Below, one piece after another: positions 13,051-22,246 of a stretch of 64,000 nucleotides of DNA (the stretch's first letter is position 1; each line of letters opens with the position of its first letter). Made by a program: the position numbers and the translations under genes. The stretch covers positions 58,119,501 through 58,183,500 of the forward strand of contig NC_091260.1 of the NCBI RefSeq assembly GCF_042477335.2, read 5' to 3'. Under the pieces are notes generated by a model. The model had not been told where the DNA came from. It was given only the letters and a program-made list of their open reading frames with translations, and searched no databases. The stretch is from Ovis canadensis (taxonomy: Eukaryota > Chordata > Mammalia > Artiodactyla > Bovidae).

Positions 13051-13151
13051 GGCATTCCCTGATGGCTCAGCAGGCCAAAGCAGGAGATGTGGTTTCAGTC
13101 CCTGAGTCAGGAAGATCCCCTAGAGGAGGAAATGGAGACCCCATCCATTTC
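13051..13151 (+). mobile_element. Bov-tA SINE, left half (split by an L1)
   Basis: The tRNA-like head and start of the body (TTCCCTGATGGCTCAGCAGG through GAAGATCCCCTAGAGGAGGA) stop at 13151. The rest resumes at 15193 after a 2-kb L1. The 12 bases CCAAGTATTCTT occur on both sides of the L1 (13152-13163, 15181-15192) and are the target-site duplication. Confidence 0.92.
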
Positions 13152-13163
13152 CCAAGTATTCTT

Positions 13164-13955
13164 TTTTAATTTTTTTTTTAATTTTTATTTTTTTTTATTT
13201 TTTAAATTTTAAAATCTTTAATTCTTACATGCATTCCCAAACATGAACCCCCCTCTCACCTCCCTCCCCAGAACATCTTTCTGGGTCATCCCCATGCACC
13301 AGCCTCAAGCAAGCTGCATCCTGCGTCAGACATAGACTGGCGATTCAATTCACATGATAGTATACATGTTAGAATACCATTCTCCCAAATCACCCCACCC
13401 TCTCCCTCTCCCTCTGAGTCCAAAAGTCCGTTATACACATCTGTGTCTCTTTCCCTGTCTTGCATACAGGGTCGTCATTGCCATCTTCCTAAATTCCATA
13501 TATATGTGTTAGTATACTGTATTGGTGTTTTTCTTTCTGGCTTACTTCACTCTGTATAATCGGCTCCAGTTTCATCCATCTCATCAGAACTGATTCAAAT
13601 GAATTCTTTTTAACGGCTGAGTAATACTCCATTGTGTATATGTGCCACAGCTTTCTTATCCATTCATCTGCTGATGGACATCTAGATTGTTTCCATGTCC
13701 TGGCTATTATAAACAGTGCTGCGATGAACATTGGGGTACATGTGTCTCTTTCAATTCTGGTTTCCTCGGTGTGTATGCCCAGCAGTGGGATTGCTGGGTC
13801 ATAAGGTAGTTCTACTTGCAATTTTTTAAGGAATCTCCACACTGTTCTCCATAGTGGCTGTACTAGTTTGCATTCCCACCAACAGTGTAGGAGGGTTCCC
13901 TTTTCTCCACACCCTCTCCAGCATTTATTGCTTGGAGATTTTTGGATCGCAGCCA
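13164..13955 (-). mobile_element. L1_BT 3' segment of a 5'-inverted insertion
   Basis: Read on the minus strand this is the normal 3' end of L1: the ORF2 C-terminus with an intact [18 protein letters not shown] knuckle, the 3' UTR and an A-tail (T-run at about 13164-13200). It begins at the L1 point TGGCTGCGATCCA. It shares the rare GCTTGCTTGAGGCTGG variant with the L1 at 8.46-12.2 kb. Together with 13956-15180 it makes one insertion with a head-to-head join, the signature of twin priming. Confidence 0.95.
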
Positions 13956-15180
13956 CCACCAGAAAATTACTAGAGCTCATCAATGAATATAGTAAAGTTG
14001 CAGGATATAAAATCAACACACAGAAATCCCTTGCATTCCTATACACGAATAATGAGAAAGTAGAAAAAGAAATTAAGGAAACAATTCCATTCACCATTGC
14101 AACAAAAAGAATAAAATACTTAGGAATATATCTACCTAAAGAAACTAAAGACCTATATATAGAAAACTATAAAACACTGATGAAAGAAATCAAAGAGGAC
14201 ACTAATAGATGGAGAAATATACCATGTTCATGGATTGGAAGAATCAATATAGTGAAAATGAGTATACTACCCAAAGCAATTTACAAATTCAATGCAATCC
14301 CTATCAAGCTACCAGCCACATTTTTCACAGAACTAGAACAAATAATTTCAAGCTTTGTATGGAAATACAAAAAACCTCGAATAGCCAAAGCAATCTTGAG
14401 AAAGAAGAATGGAGCTGGAGGAATCAACTTGCCTGACTTCAGGCTCTACTACAAAGCCACAGTCATCAAGACAGTATGGTACTGGCACAAAGACAGACAT
14501 ATAGATCAATGGAACAAAATAGAAAGCCCAGAGATAAATCCACACACATATGGACACCTTATCTTTGACAAAGGAGGCAAGAATATACAATGGAGTAAAG
14601 ACAATCTCTTTAACAAGTGGTGCTGGGAAAACTGGTCAACCACTTGTAAAAGAATGAAACTAGATCACTTCCTAACACCGCACACAAAAATAAACTCAAA
14701 ATGGATTAAAGATCTAAATGTAAGATCAGAAACTATAAAACTCCTAGAGGAGAACATAGGCAAAACACTCTCAGACATAAATCACAGCAGGATCCTCTAT
14801 GATCCACCTCCCAGAATTCTGGAAATAAAAGCAAAAATAAACAAATGGGATCTAATTAAAATTAAAAGCTTCTGCACAACAAAGGAAACTATAAGCAAGG
14901 TGAAAAGACAGCCTTCGGAATGGGAGAAAATAATAGCAAATGAAGCAACTGACAAACAACTAATCTCAAAAATATACAAGCAACTTATACAGCTCAATTC
15001 CAGAAAAATAAACGACCCAATCAAAAAATGGGCCAAAGAACTAAATAGACATTTCTCCAAAGAAGACATACGGATGGCTAACAAACACATGAAAAGATGC
15101 TCAACATCACTCATTATTAGAGAAATGCAAATCAAAACCACAATGAGGTACCACTTCACACCAGTCAGAATGGCTGCGAT
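13956..15180 (+). mobile_element. L1_BT 5' segment, inverted relative to its own 3' end
   Basis: A plus-strand piece of ORF2 from just after the FADD box to the point TGGCTGCGATCC, open in one frame. It covers the RT thumb and most of the C-terminal domain ([50 protein letters not shown]). The last ~13 bases duplicate the first bases of the 3' segment at 13943-13955, so the two L1 halves overlap slightly. The 468-codon open frame at 13868-15274 is a chimera of antisense L1, this segment and SINE sequence, not a gene. Confidence 0.95.
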
Positions 15181-15192
15181 CCAAGTATTCTT

Positions 15193-15290
15193 GCTTGGAA
15201 ATCATATGGACAGAGAAGCCTGGCAGGCTACAGTCCACAGAGTCACAAAGAGTCAGACAGGACTTAGAAACTAAACAGCAAACAACAACA
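15193..15290 (+). mobile_element. Bov-tA SINE, right half
   Basis: This resumes the SINE interrupted at 13151: TTGCTTGGAAATCATATGGA, then GGCAGGCTACAGTCCACAG and the end AAAGAGTCAGACAGGACTTA with a short A/C-rich tail. Joining the two halves across one copy of the duplication restores a normal-length SINE order. Confidence 0.92.
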
Positions 15291-15670
15291 GCATTGTCAA
15301 AAGTGGTAGTGGTTTGCAACCTATTAGCGTTTTTCCATACTATTAGAGAAAGATATTTCTTGTGAACTCTGGCTTAAATTAGACACAGAGGCTCTTGCAG
15401 TAGACTTATTATTGGCCACATATGTGCTATTAATATGTGACTGAAGCCCTCCTGACTATCAATGATTGATCCAGAAGTAAACACTTGAATGAAACTGAGC
15501 AGTTTCTTTCTCCCCAGTATTTAAAATTTGGCTCAGTGATATCCTAAAAAAGAAGAGATCCTGGAGCTGACTAATGCTAATTTTAGCTCTCTGAAAATAA
15601 TTTTTCAGCTCATACTGCTTAAGCTTCTGTCACTACCATGATCCAGGCTCTGTTTGAAATCTGGTGTTCT
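15291..15670. other. Unique intergenic sequence
   Basis: I recognise nothing in these 380 bases. Confidence 0.6.
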
Positions 15671-15682
15671 GACCCTTCCATT

Positions 15683-15817
15683 TTGGACAAGGAAATGGCA
15701 ACCGACTCCAGTATTCTTGCCTGGAGAATCCCAGGGACAGCGGAGTCTGGTGGGCCGCTGTCTATGGGGTCGCACAGAGTTGGACACAACTGAAGCAACT
15801 TAGTAGCAGCAACAGCA
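15683..15817 (+). mobile_element. Bov-A/Bov-tA SINE, head missing
   Basis: It contains the Bov-A body from GGACAAGGAAATGGCAACC to the usual GAGTTGGACACAACTGAAGC end and an AGCAGCAACAG tail, without the tRNA-like head. A perfect 12-bp target-site duplication, GACCCTTCCATT, lies at 15671-15682 and 15818-15829, so the short form is the original insertion and not a later deletion. Confidence 0.94.
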
Positions 15818-15829
15818 GACCCTTCCATT

Positions 15830-17752
15830 GACTTCTATTTTCCCAAGTTTTGATTTTTGTTGTTTATTTAAACCAATGTATACCACCTAAAATGAATATG
15901 ATTCTTTTTCTACATAATTGTGGCCTAAAAGAAGTGTAGTTGAGAAAGAAAGTAAAAAATGGTAGCTAACATTATGATACATATCTGATTATGTGAGAAA
16001 TAACATTTCACATTTTGAAGTGAATAGGAGATCATAGATCTGCTTATGCGCATAGTAAACTAGAGAATGTTCCAAGGCTATTGAATTGTCCAGAAATGGA
16101 TAGAAGCACAAGAGTTTGTACTAAAGGGATGCTGCATTGAATTGTGCTCATATTATGTTTTCAGAACATTATGATCACCAGCTCCTGTATTTGAAGTACA
16201 TTCACATATTTACACAGCCACATGGGTGAGATCTGGAAGCAGTATTTCCTTAGGTCAGCATAGCGTAGTTTTAAACTAAAGGCTGTGGGTATGGATCACA
16301 TTTTAAATTGATGGTGCAGAGAGATGAGTGTCATACTCTATGAATTTGTCTTTATCAACTTTGCTTTCAGATGAAAGGATAATTTGTCTTTGAAAGGAGG
16401 AGAAATATAAATTTACTATGAGACAAACATATCCATATGCATTTAAACATAATGAAATTGCAAAACATAATAAACCCCTGTAATTCCTTGAGTCACATAC
16501 AACAATGCATATTTACTCTAGGGAGATGGTCTCAGCCTTGTTCTTTATTGTGATTTGATTTAATTTGATTTGGTTTCCTACCTGACAGTATTAGACTTCA
16601 AAATCTTAGAGAGGCAGAACCGCTATATCAATTCAGATAAGAATTTAAGAAAAGAAGAAATGAATACAAAAATATTGTAAAAAAATGTATGTCATACAAT
16701 AAGCCAGAGAACAAGGTAATTGAAGTTGAAATCCCTTTACAGCATGATATGCACTAAAATAATTGAAATGGAATTAACCTGAGTACTAAAGTTAACAGCA
16801 GACACAACGAGCCAGGTCTATTTTTTCTGTGTGTGTAAATTCATATATATACAGAAAAACCTCTCAGCTTCCTGGAGTAAAAATAAAAATTAAAAGAATT
16901 AGTAATAATTTTCTCTTATAACAAGTAATAATTTTCTCCTATAACAATTATTTTTCAAAAAGCATCCAGAACAGAAGCAGAAAAAAAAAAATGCTAACAA
17001 CAAAGAGTTGATAGGCAAAGCTTCATGCAAAAATGTTTGAAAGAAGTGTGGTCCTAATTTGAATCAACCTCTAATTAGTTCATTTAATTACTCCATGCTA
17101 AGAGTAATTGATTTCAGTGGAAGAAACAGAAATACTTCTACTATGGGGCAAAAGTAATTTTGACCCTTTAAATTGGAAGCTGGGCAAAGGTTGCATCTAA
17201 AGAGTGTGTAACATGAGTGAGGGTTTATCTTCTATTTTAACTCTTGTTTCAATAGCCTCCCCACAATTATCATAGCGTTAAATACCAATGTCATTTAGAC
17301 CTCATTTATAAAATACTCATACTATTGAAACAACTTTCTTACCATCTATACAAAAAGGTACCATGAACAGACACAATCAAGAACTTGGATGCTAACACTG
17401 TTAGCAGCTTTTGGGTCATAAATATTCGTAGTTATTATTTTTATAAAACACATGACATGATGCTTTATTCCAACAGAGGCAAAACTGTTTTGGTACCTCA
17501 TTGCTTTATCTTTGAATCTGTGAAAGGGGGAAAAAGTCCTCTCTCTGCACTAGTTCTTACTTTTCTACATCTATCAAACTAATGTCTTCTCCCATGAAGA
17601 ATTATTTTTCCCTGCCCTCATCCTGTCCTTAAATGCTCACTGTTAGAGGGGCATGTCATGTACCATGAAGCCATTTCCCCCGGTGATTTTATTCCAAGAT
17701 TGTGGGAATAAAGAAGCTGAACCTGGTCTGTGCAGCATTGTAGGCAGTGCAG
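15830..17752. other. Unique intergenic sequence with a small tandem duplication
   Basis: I see no gene or recognisable mobile element. A 23-bp unit starting AGTAATAATTTTCTC is tandemly repeated at 16901-16923 and 16924-16946 with one mismatch. The 65-codon frame at 17385-17582 has no family features. Confidence 0.6.
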
Positions 17753-17825
17753 GGAGCTCATTTTATTTTTTAAAAATTATTTTCTAAAAAAAAAAAATTA
17801 TTTTCTTTCTGTTTTGTTTAGGGTA

Positions 17826-18097
17826 CACCCTTCATTGAACTGGTCTCAAGTTAGTGCACAGTTGAGCCCTGGCTGCCTCTGAGCCTCACACTGCTCCCAG
17901 GGGTACCAAAAGTCTTCCTCCATATCAAATTGGAGATGAGCAAGGGGAGCCATGATGACTGGCCATTCAACACAAGAAAAACAAAAAGAGTAAAACTATT
18001 AAGGCTAAGATTTTTTTTTTAAACTCTATAATTTACACTAAAGCAATGAAACCACCCTTACATGTTTGAACACAGGCAAGGACTGGCCCTTCTAAAA
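17826..18097 (-). pseudogene. ACTB: ACTB processed pseudogene, distal 3' UTR (part 1)
   Basis: Read on the minus strand this is the end of the beta-actin mRNA 3' UTR. On the plus strand I recognise CATTGAACTGGTCTCAAG, AGCCCTGGCTGCCTC, CCAAAAGTCTTCC, TATTAAGGCTAAGATT and TAATTTACACTAAAGCAATG, in the order expected for the reverse complement of that UTR. The T-rich stretch at 17760-17825 is in the right place for a decayed poly(A) tail. The copy is interrupted at about 18098 by an L1 and resumes near 19072. Assignment to ACTB, not another actin, rests on this UTR and is from memory. Confidence 0.85.
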
Positions 18098-18106
18098 AGA
18101 AGCAGA

Positions 18107-18612
18107 TTTCCTCCGTGTGTATGCCCAGAAGTGGGATTGCTGGGTCATAAGGTAGTTCTATTTGCAATTTTTTTAAGGAATCTCCACACTGTTCTCCATA
18201 GTGGCTGTACTAGTTTGCATTCCCACCAACAGTGTAGGAGGGTTCCCTTTTCTCCACACCCTCTCCAGCATTTATTGCTTGCAGATTTTTGGATCGCAGC
18301 CATTCTGACTGGTGTGAAGTGGTACCTCATTGTGGTTTTGATTTGCATTTCTCTAATAATGAGTGATGTTGAGCATCTTTTCATGTGTTTGTTAGCCATC
18401 CGTATGTCTTCTTTGGAGAAATGTCCATTTAGATCTTTGGCCCATTTTTTGATTGGGTCGTTTATTTTTCTGGAATTGAGCTGCAGAAGTTGCTTGTATA
18501 TTTTTGAGATTAGTTGTTTGTCAGTTGCTTCATTTGCTATTATTTTCTCCCATTCAGAAGGCTGTCTTTTCAGCTTGCTTATAGTTTCCTTTGTTGTGCA
18601 GAAGCTTTTAAT
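18107..18612 (-). mobile_element. L1_BT inverted 5' segment
   Basis: Antisense ORF2 C-terminal domain, from ATTAAAAGCTTCTGC (18598-18612 reversed) to GGGCATACACACGGAGGAAA near 18107-18126. It joins head-to-head to 18613-19029. About 170 bases of L1 that normally lie between the two segments are missing at the join. The 188-codon plus-strand frame here is the antisense of ORF2. Confidence 0.94.
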
Positions 18613-19070
18613 ATTACTCAGCCGTTAAAAAGAATTCATTTGAATCAGTTCTGATGAGATGGATGAAACTGGAGTCGATTATACAGAGTAAAGTAAGCCA
18701 GAAAGAAAAACACCAATACAGTATACTAACACATATATATGGAATTTAGAAAGATGGCAATGATGACCCTGTATGCGAGACAGCAAAAAAGACACAGATG
18801 TGTATAATGGACTTTTGGACTCAGAGGGAGAGGGAGAGGGTGGGATGATTTGGGAGAATGGCATTGTAACATGTATACTATCATGTAAGAATCGAATCGC
18901 CAGTCTATGTCTGATGCAGGATACAGCATGCTTGGGGCTGGTGCATGGGGATGACCCAGAGAGATGTTATGGGGAGGGAGGTGGGAGGGGGGTTCATATT
19001 TGGGAATGCATGTAAGAACTAAAGATTTTTAAATAAAAAAAATAATTTTGTTTTAATAAAAAAAAATAAA
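18613..19070 (+). mobile_element. L1_BT 3' segment and A-rich tail
   Basis: This starts at ATTACTCAGCCGTTAAAAAG, encodes the last ORF2 residues, then the 3' UTR and an A/T-rich tail to about 19070. It carries the older-group variants GATGCAGGATACAGC and CCCAGAGAGATGTTATGGGG. A candidate, imperfect target-site duplication is AGAAGCAG (18098-18105) against AGAAGAAG (19072-19079). Confidence 0.93.
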
Positions 19071-19228
19071 GAGAAGAAGAGTGGCTTTTAGAAAAGGCAA
19101 GGGGCTTTCTGTGACAATGCAGCTCACAATATTTGGAATGACTATTATAAAAAAGAACAATGTACAATCAAAGTTATTGGCTACCTGGTAGAACTTTGGG
19201 GGTGTTCACTCCTAAGGACTGCTGTCAC
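19071..19228 (-). pseudogene. ACTB: ACTB processed pseudogene, mid 3' UTR (part 2)
   Basis: The actin 3' UTR resumes after the L1: GTGGCTTTTAGAAAAGGCAA, TATTTGGAATGACTATT, CAATGTACAATCAAAG and GGACTGCTGTCAC at 19216-19228, again as the reverse complement of the mRNA. It ends at 19228, where the orientation flips. Confidence 0.85.
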
Positions 19229-19635
19229 ATTTGATGTGGACATTCATAGTGGCATCTATGCCAACATGATACTGTCTGATGAGACCACATGTGCCCATGC
19301 ATTGCCTTCAGGGTGCAGAAGGAGGTCACCACCTGGGCTCCCAGCAGGATGAAGATCAAGATTTATTGAGCACAAGAACCCCGCTTGATCTTGGCCTCAC
19401 TGTCAACCTTCCTGTAGGTGTGGATCAGCAAGCAGGAATGTGAAGAGCCTGTCCCCTCCAGCGTCCACCACAAATGTTTCTAGGCCAACTGTTAGCCTCA
19501 TTAAACTCTGTCTTGAGAAAATCTAAGGCACAAAAAAGAATGAGAGAACTGAGATAACTTTGTTTTTTTAATCTTTATCCTATTTAATTTGTGGTGCTTT
19601 ATTCAGGATTTAAAACTGAGTAAGTTTTAAAATGA
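19229..19635 (+). pseudogene. ACTB: ACTB processed pseudogene, inverted 5' segment: C-terminal codons and proximal 3' UTR
   Basis: Now on the plus strand, this starts with GATGTGGACATTC (Asp-Val-Asp-Ile of actin), continues through recognisable GTGGATCAGCAAGCAGGA (Trp-Ile-Ser-Lys-Gln) and ends with CACAAATGTTTCTAG (His-Lys-Cys-Phe-stop, stop at 19481-19483). About 90 codons would be expected from that point to the stop; only 251 bases to the stop remain, so frameshifting deletions total about 22 bases, and in-frame stops are present. The first part of the 3' UTR follows as far as TTCAGGATTTAAAACTG near 19602-19618, which in the mRNA lies directly before the piece ending at 19228. The copy is therefore 5'-inverted and truncated to the C-terminal quarter. 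Confidence 0.88.
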
Positions 19636-19654
19636 ACATGGAGTTCCTTTTAAA

Positions 19655-20855
19655 ATATGGAGACCTGCAATGAGTATCCACTCCATCTGCAAAGAATAAT
19701 GCAAGTTGTCTCATGTCTCCGGGTGCTAGTAGTATCAGCTGCTTATATTACAGTGAACATTCTTCTAATAATATAAAAACATAACCAATTTTAATTCATT
19801 ATCTAATTCAAATATACATAGAATACATTTTTTTTCTAAAATGATCCATTATCATAAAATATCACACACTAAACTCCATTTTGTCTTATTGTTTGCTTCT
19901 AGAGTAGATTCCATAAGTGTATTTTTCATCGCTTCAATTCACATAGAGCCATGGCTGACTGAGCATGAATTGATCTTTGTCCCAGTGAAATTGTAAGAGG
20001 AGAAAAATAGAATAGGAACGTCTTACTTTGCAATGCCACATAGTATTCCCTCCAGGATGCTTTACATTTCATTTTACATTCTGTGATTCCTAGTGTTGCC
20101 TTTAAAAATGTTTTTGCTTGTTGCCAGAAAATACAAGTTAGCTATAAAAAATTGGAATTGACAGAAAACTATCATTAATTCATTTACATATTATATATAG
20201 TCATATATATTATTTATTATTAAATTTTATGACTCTATGGCACAATCAAAATTAAATGTAAATATTTACTATTGTATCATGAATATATTCTTATTTCATT
20301 AAATATTTTTAAGTGAGAATTTAAGTATTACATAGTACTTCATTATATGGGTAAATCACTTCATGTAACCAATCTCATATTGTAAAAATCACATTGCTTC
20401 CATGAATATATTATTATGACTATGATTATTATTATTATTTTGCAATTGTCTTACGTGAGAGCAGAAAAATCAAGTTGCAATATTGTGTGTTTTTGATGAC
20501 AACTGAAGCACATACAATTTATCTAAGATTCTATAAAACATTGTTAGATCCATTCACCTTTGTACATTCCTTTTTCTGATACTGTATTCAACTCTTCCAC
20601 ATTTAAACCTTTTATGCTACTCTTTCTGAATTTATAGTCAGGTGACTTATACCTTCACTCTCTTTTCTGAAGGTCCTCTTTATGCCTTTGCTAATAACTG
20701 AAACCTGCCTCTTCCTCAATGAACTTCTCTCCTATAAAACATTATGCCAATTATTTTTCTTTCAAAATCTCTCTTATTGCTGGGTCTGGAGATTGGATCA
20801 TTGTTCTGCATATTGATTCCAGCCTCTTCTCTTCCTTTCTTCCTAGATGTTCCTT
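19655..20855. other. Unique intergenic sequence
   Basis: AT-rich sequence with short TATA-type runs (20185-20225). I recognise no gene or repeat family. Confidence 0.6.
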
Positions 20856-20856
20856 G

Positions 20857-21026
20857 TTATAGTCCACCAGACTCCTCTGTCCATGGGATTCTTCAGGCAT
20901 GAATATTGGAATGGGTTGCCAAGCCCTTCTCCAGGGGGTCTTCCTGACTCCATGGATCGAGTCCAAGTCTCTTATGTCCTGCATTGGCAGAGGAGTTCTA
21001 TAGCACTAGTGCCACCTGGGAAGCCC
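20857..21026 (-). mobile_element. Bov-tA SINE, minus strand
   Basis: Reverse-complement Bov-tA. The body is at AGTCCACCAGACTCCTCTGT and TCTTCCTGACTCCATGG, and the head end is GCCACCTGGGAAGCCC at 21011-21026. The terminal part of the body is missing. Confidence 0.9.
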
Positions 21027-21239
21027 ATGGTAATTGTCAACTGATCACCAATCATGAGTGCTCACTCCTTAACTTTAATTTGTTTCACCATCATGGTCTC
21101 CAATATCCCTGACATAACTCTTGGTGATTTCTCATGTGACAGAGATGATATTTTCAATATGACCAACTGGTTCCTTTAATTCCTTTCTTCCAATATATTG
21201 CCAAATGTAAAGAGCTTACAATTTTGAATAAAATTTTCT

Positions 21240-21345
21240 GGTTCAAAAGCTACTTCCACCATGATGTAGTTGTGTGTCCTTGGGCAGGTTACTTAATCTG
21301 GTATGTTGCATATTTAATAAAATTATTGCATTTAATTAAAATGTT
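21240..21345 (+). mobile_element. MIR SINE fragment
   Basis: The MIR core-like string TGTGTGTCCTTGGGCAGGTT followed by ACTTAATCTG at 21270-21300 is characteristic. The flanks are strongly decayed, as expected for this ancient mammalian family. Confidence 0.7.
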
Positions 21346-21413
21346 TCACAGTTTTTCCATCCAAACTGCTTAAACCAGTGATTGTATTCTGTTGTCATTA
21401 ATAGTATTTTAAT

Positions 21414-21596
21414 CCTTAGCTGGTAAAGAATCCATCTGCAATGCAGGAGACCTGGGTTTGATCCCTGGATTGCGAAGATCCCCTAGAGAAGGGAAAGTCT
21501 ACCTACTCTAGTATTCTGACCTACCAAATTCCCTGAACTGTATAGTTCATGGGCTTGCAGAGTCAGACACAATTAAGAAACTATCACTTTCACTCA
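21414..21596 (+). mobile_element. Bov-tA SINE
   Basis: It has the head CTTAGCTGGTAAAGAATCC, the B-box-like GGTTTGATCCCTGGATTG, the body GAAGATCCCCTAGAGAAGGG and the tail AACTATCACTTTCACTC. It is moderately diverged, with a short insertion around 21520-21540. Confidence 0.9.
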
Positions 21597-21696
21597 ACCC
21601 TTCATAAACCCAGTTTTGACAATCCCACTCCCCAACTACCACAACCTTTTGTTCCCCACTTGTTATCTACAGTAATGACTGCATTTCTCTTCTTGT

Positions 21697-21912
21697 GCTC
21701 AGTCATTTCAGTCATGTCAGACTCTTTGTGCCCCTATAGTCTGTAACCAACCAGGCTCCTTTATCCATGGGATTTTCTAGGCAAGAATAGTAGAGTGGAT
21801 GGCCATGCCCTCCTCCCTTTGGATCTTCGAGAATCAGGAATCCAACTCGAGTCTCCTGTGGCTTCTGCACTGGAGGCAGATTCTTTATGGTTTGAGTCAT
21901 TGGGAATGCCCC
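21697..21912 (-). mobile_element. Bov-tA SINE, minus strand, old copy
   Basis: Reverse-complement SINE with GTCATGTCAGACTCTTTGTG, CCATGGGATTTTCTAGGC and the head end GTTTGAGTCATTGGGAATGC. It shows many differences from the young copies. Confidence 0.88.
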
Positions 21913-21924
21913 CACAATTCTCTT

Positions 21925-22138
21925 GCTATCGTCCTTGTTGAGTTGCTAAGTTATATCCGACTCTGCAACCCCATGGACTGCAGCAATACAGCCCTCACTA
22001 ACCCTCATTGTCTCCCAGAATTTTTCCAAGTACATGCCCATTGAATCGGCGATCCTATCCAACCATCTCATCTTCTGCTCTCTTCTCCTTTTGCCTTCAA
22101 TATTTCCCAGCCTCAGGGTATTTTCCAATGAGTTGGCT
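21925..22138 (-). mobile_element. BovB LINE 3' end, minus strand
   Basis: Reverse-complement BovB 3' terminus: GTTGAGTTGCTAAGTTATAT at the tail side through TTTCCAATGAGTTGGC at 22121-22136. It encodes the [12 protein letters not shown] block on the minus strand (MRWLDRIADSMGM). It joins head-to-head to a plus-strand BovB piece at 22139, so the pair may be a single 5'-inverted insertion. Confidence 0.88.
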
Positions 22139-22226
22139 GAGAGATAAGAAGCCCTTCTTCAATTAAAAATGAGAAAACAAAGTAAACGAAAGCAATAGAA
22201 TGGGAAAGACTGGAGATCTTTTCATA
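22139..22226 (+). mobile_element. Short BovB piece, plus strand
   Basis: GAGATAAGAAGCCCTTCTTC and AATAGAATGGGAAAGACTGG are the RDKKAFF...NRMGKTRD region of BovB, strongly decayed in between. The same region occurs again, better preserved, at 22600-22680 in the next BovB, so this is a separate fragment. Confidence 0.75.
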
Positions 22227-22246
22227 GTATATCAGTCAAATATATC

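Noticed and set aside
13868..15274. A 468-codon open frame starting MHSHQQCRR as a novel gene
   Set aside because: It starts in antisense L1, crosses the inversion join and ends in a Bov-tA. The middle is ORF2 sequence; there is no independent gene.
18062..18628. A hydrophobic 188-codon open frame as a membrane protein (similar frames at 11052-11513, 28003-28464 and 35485-36153)
   Set aside because: These repeat at every L1 copy and are the antisense of the ORF2 C-terminal domain. Apparent membrane segments come from reading A-rich coding sequence backwards.
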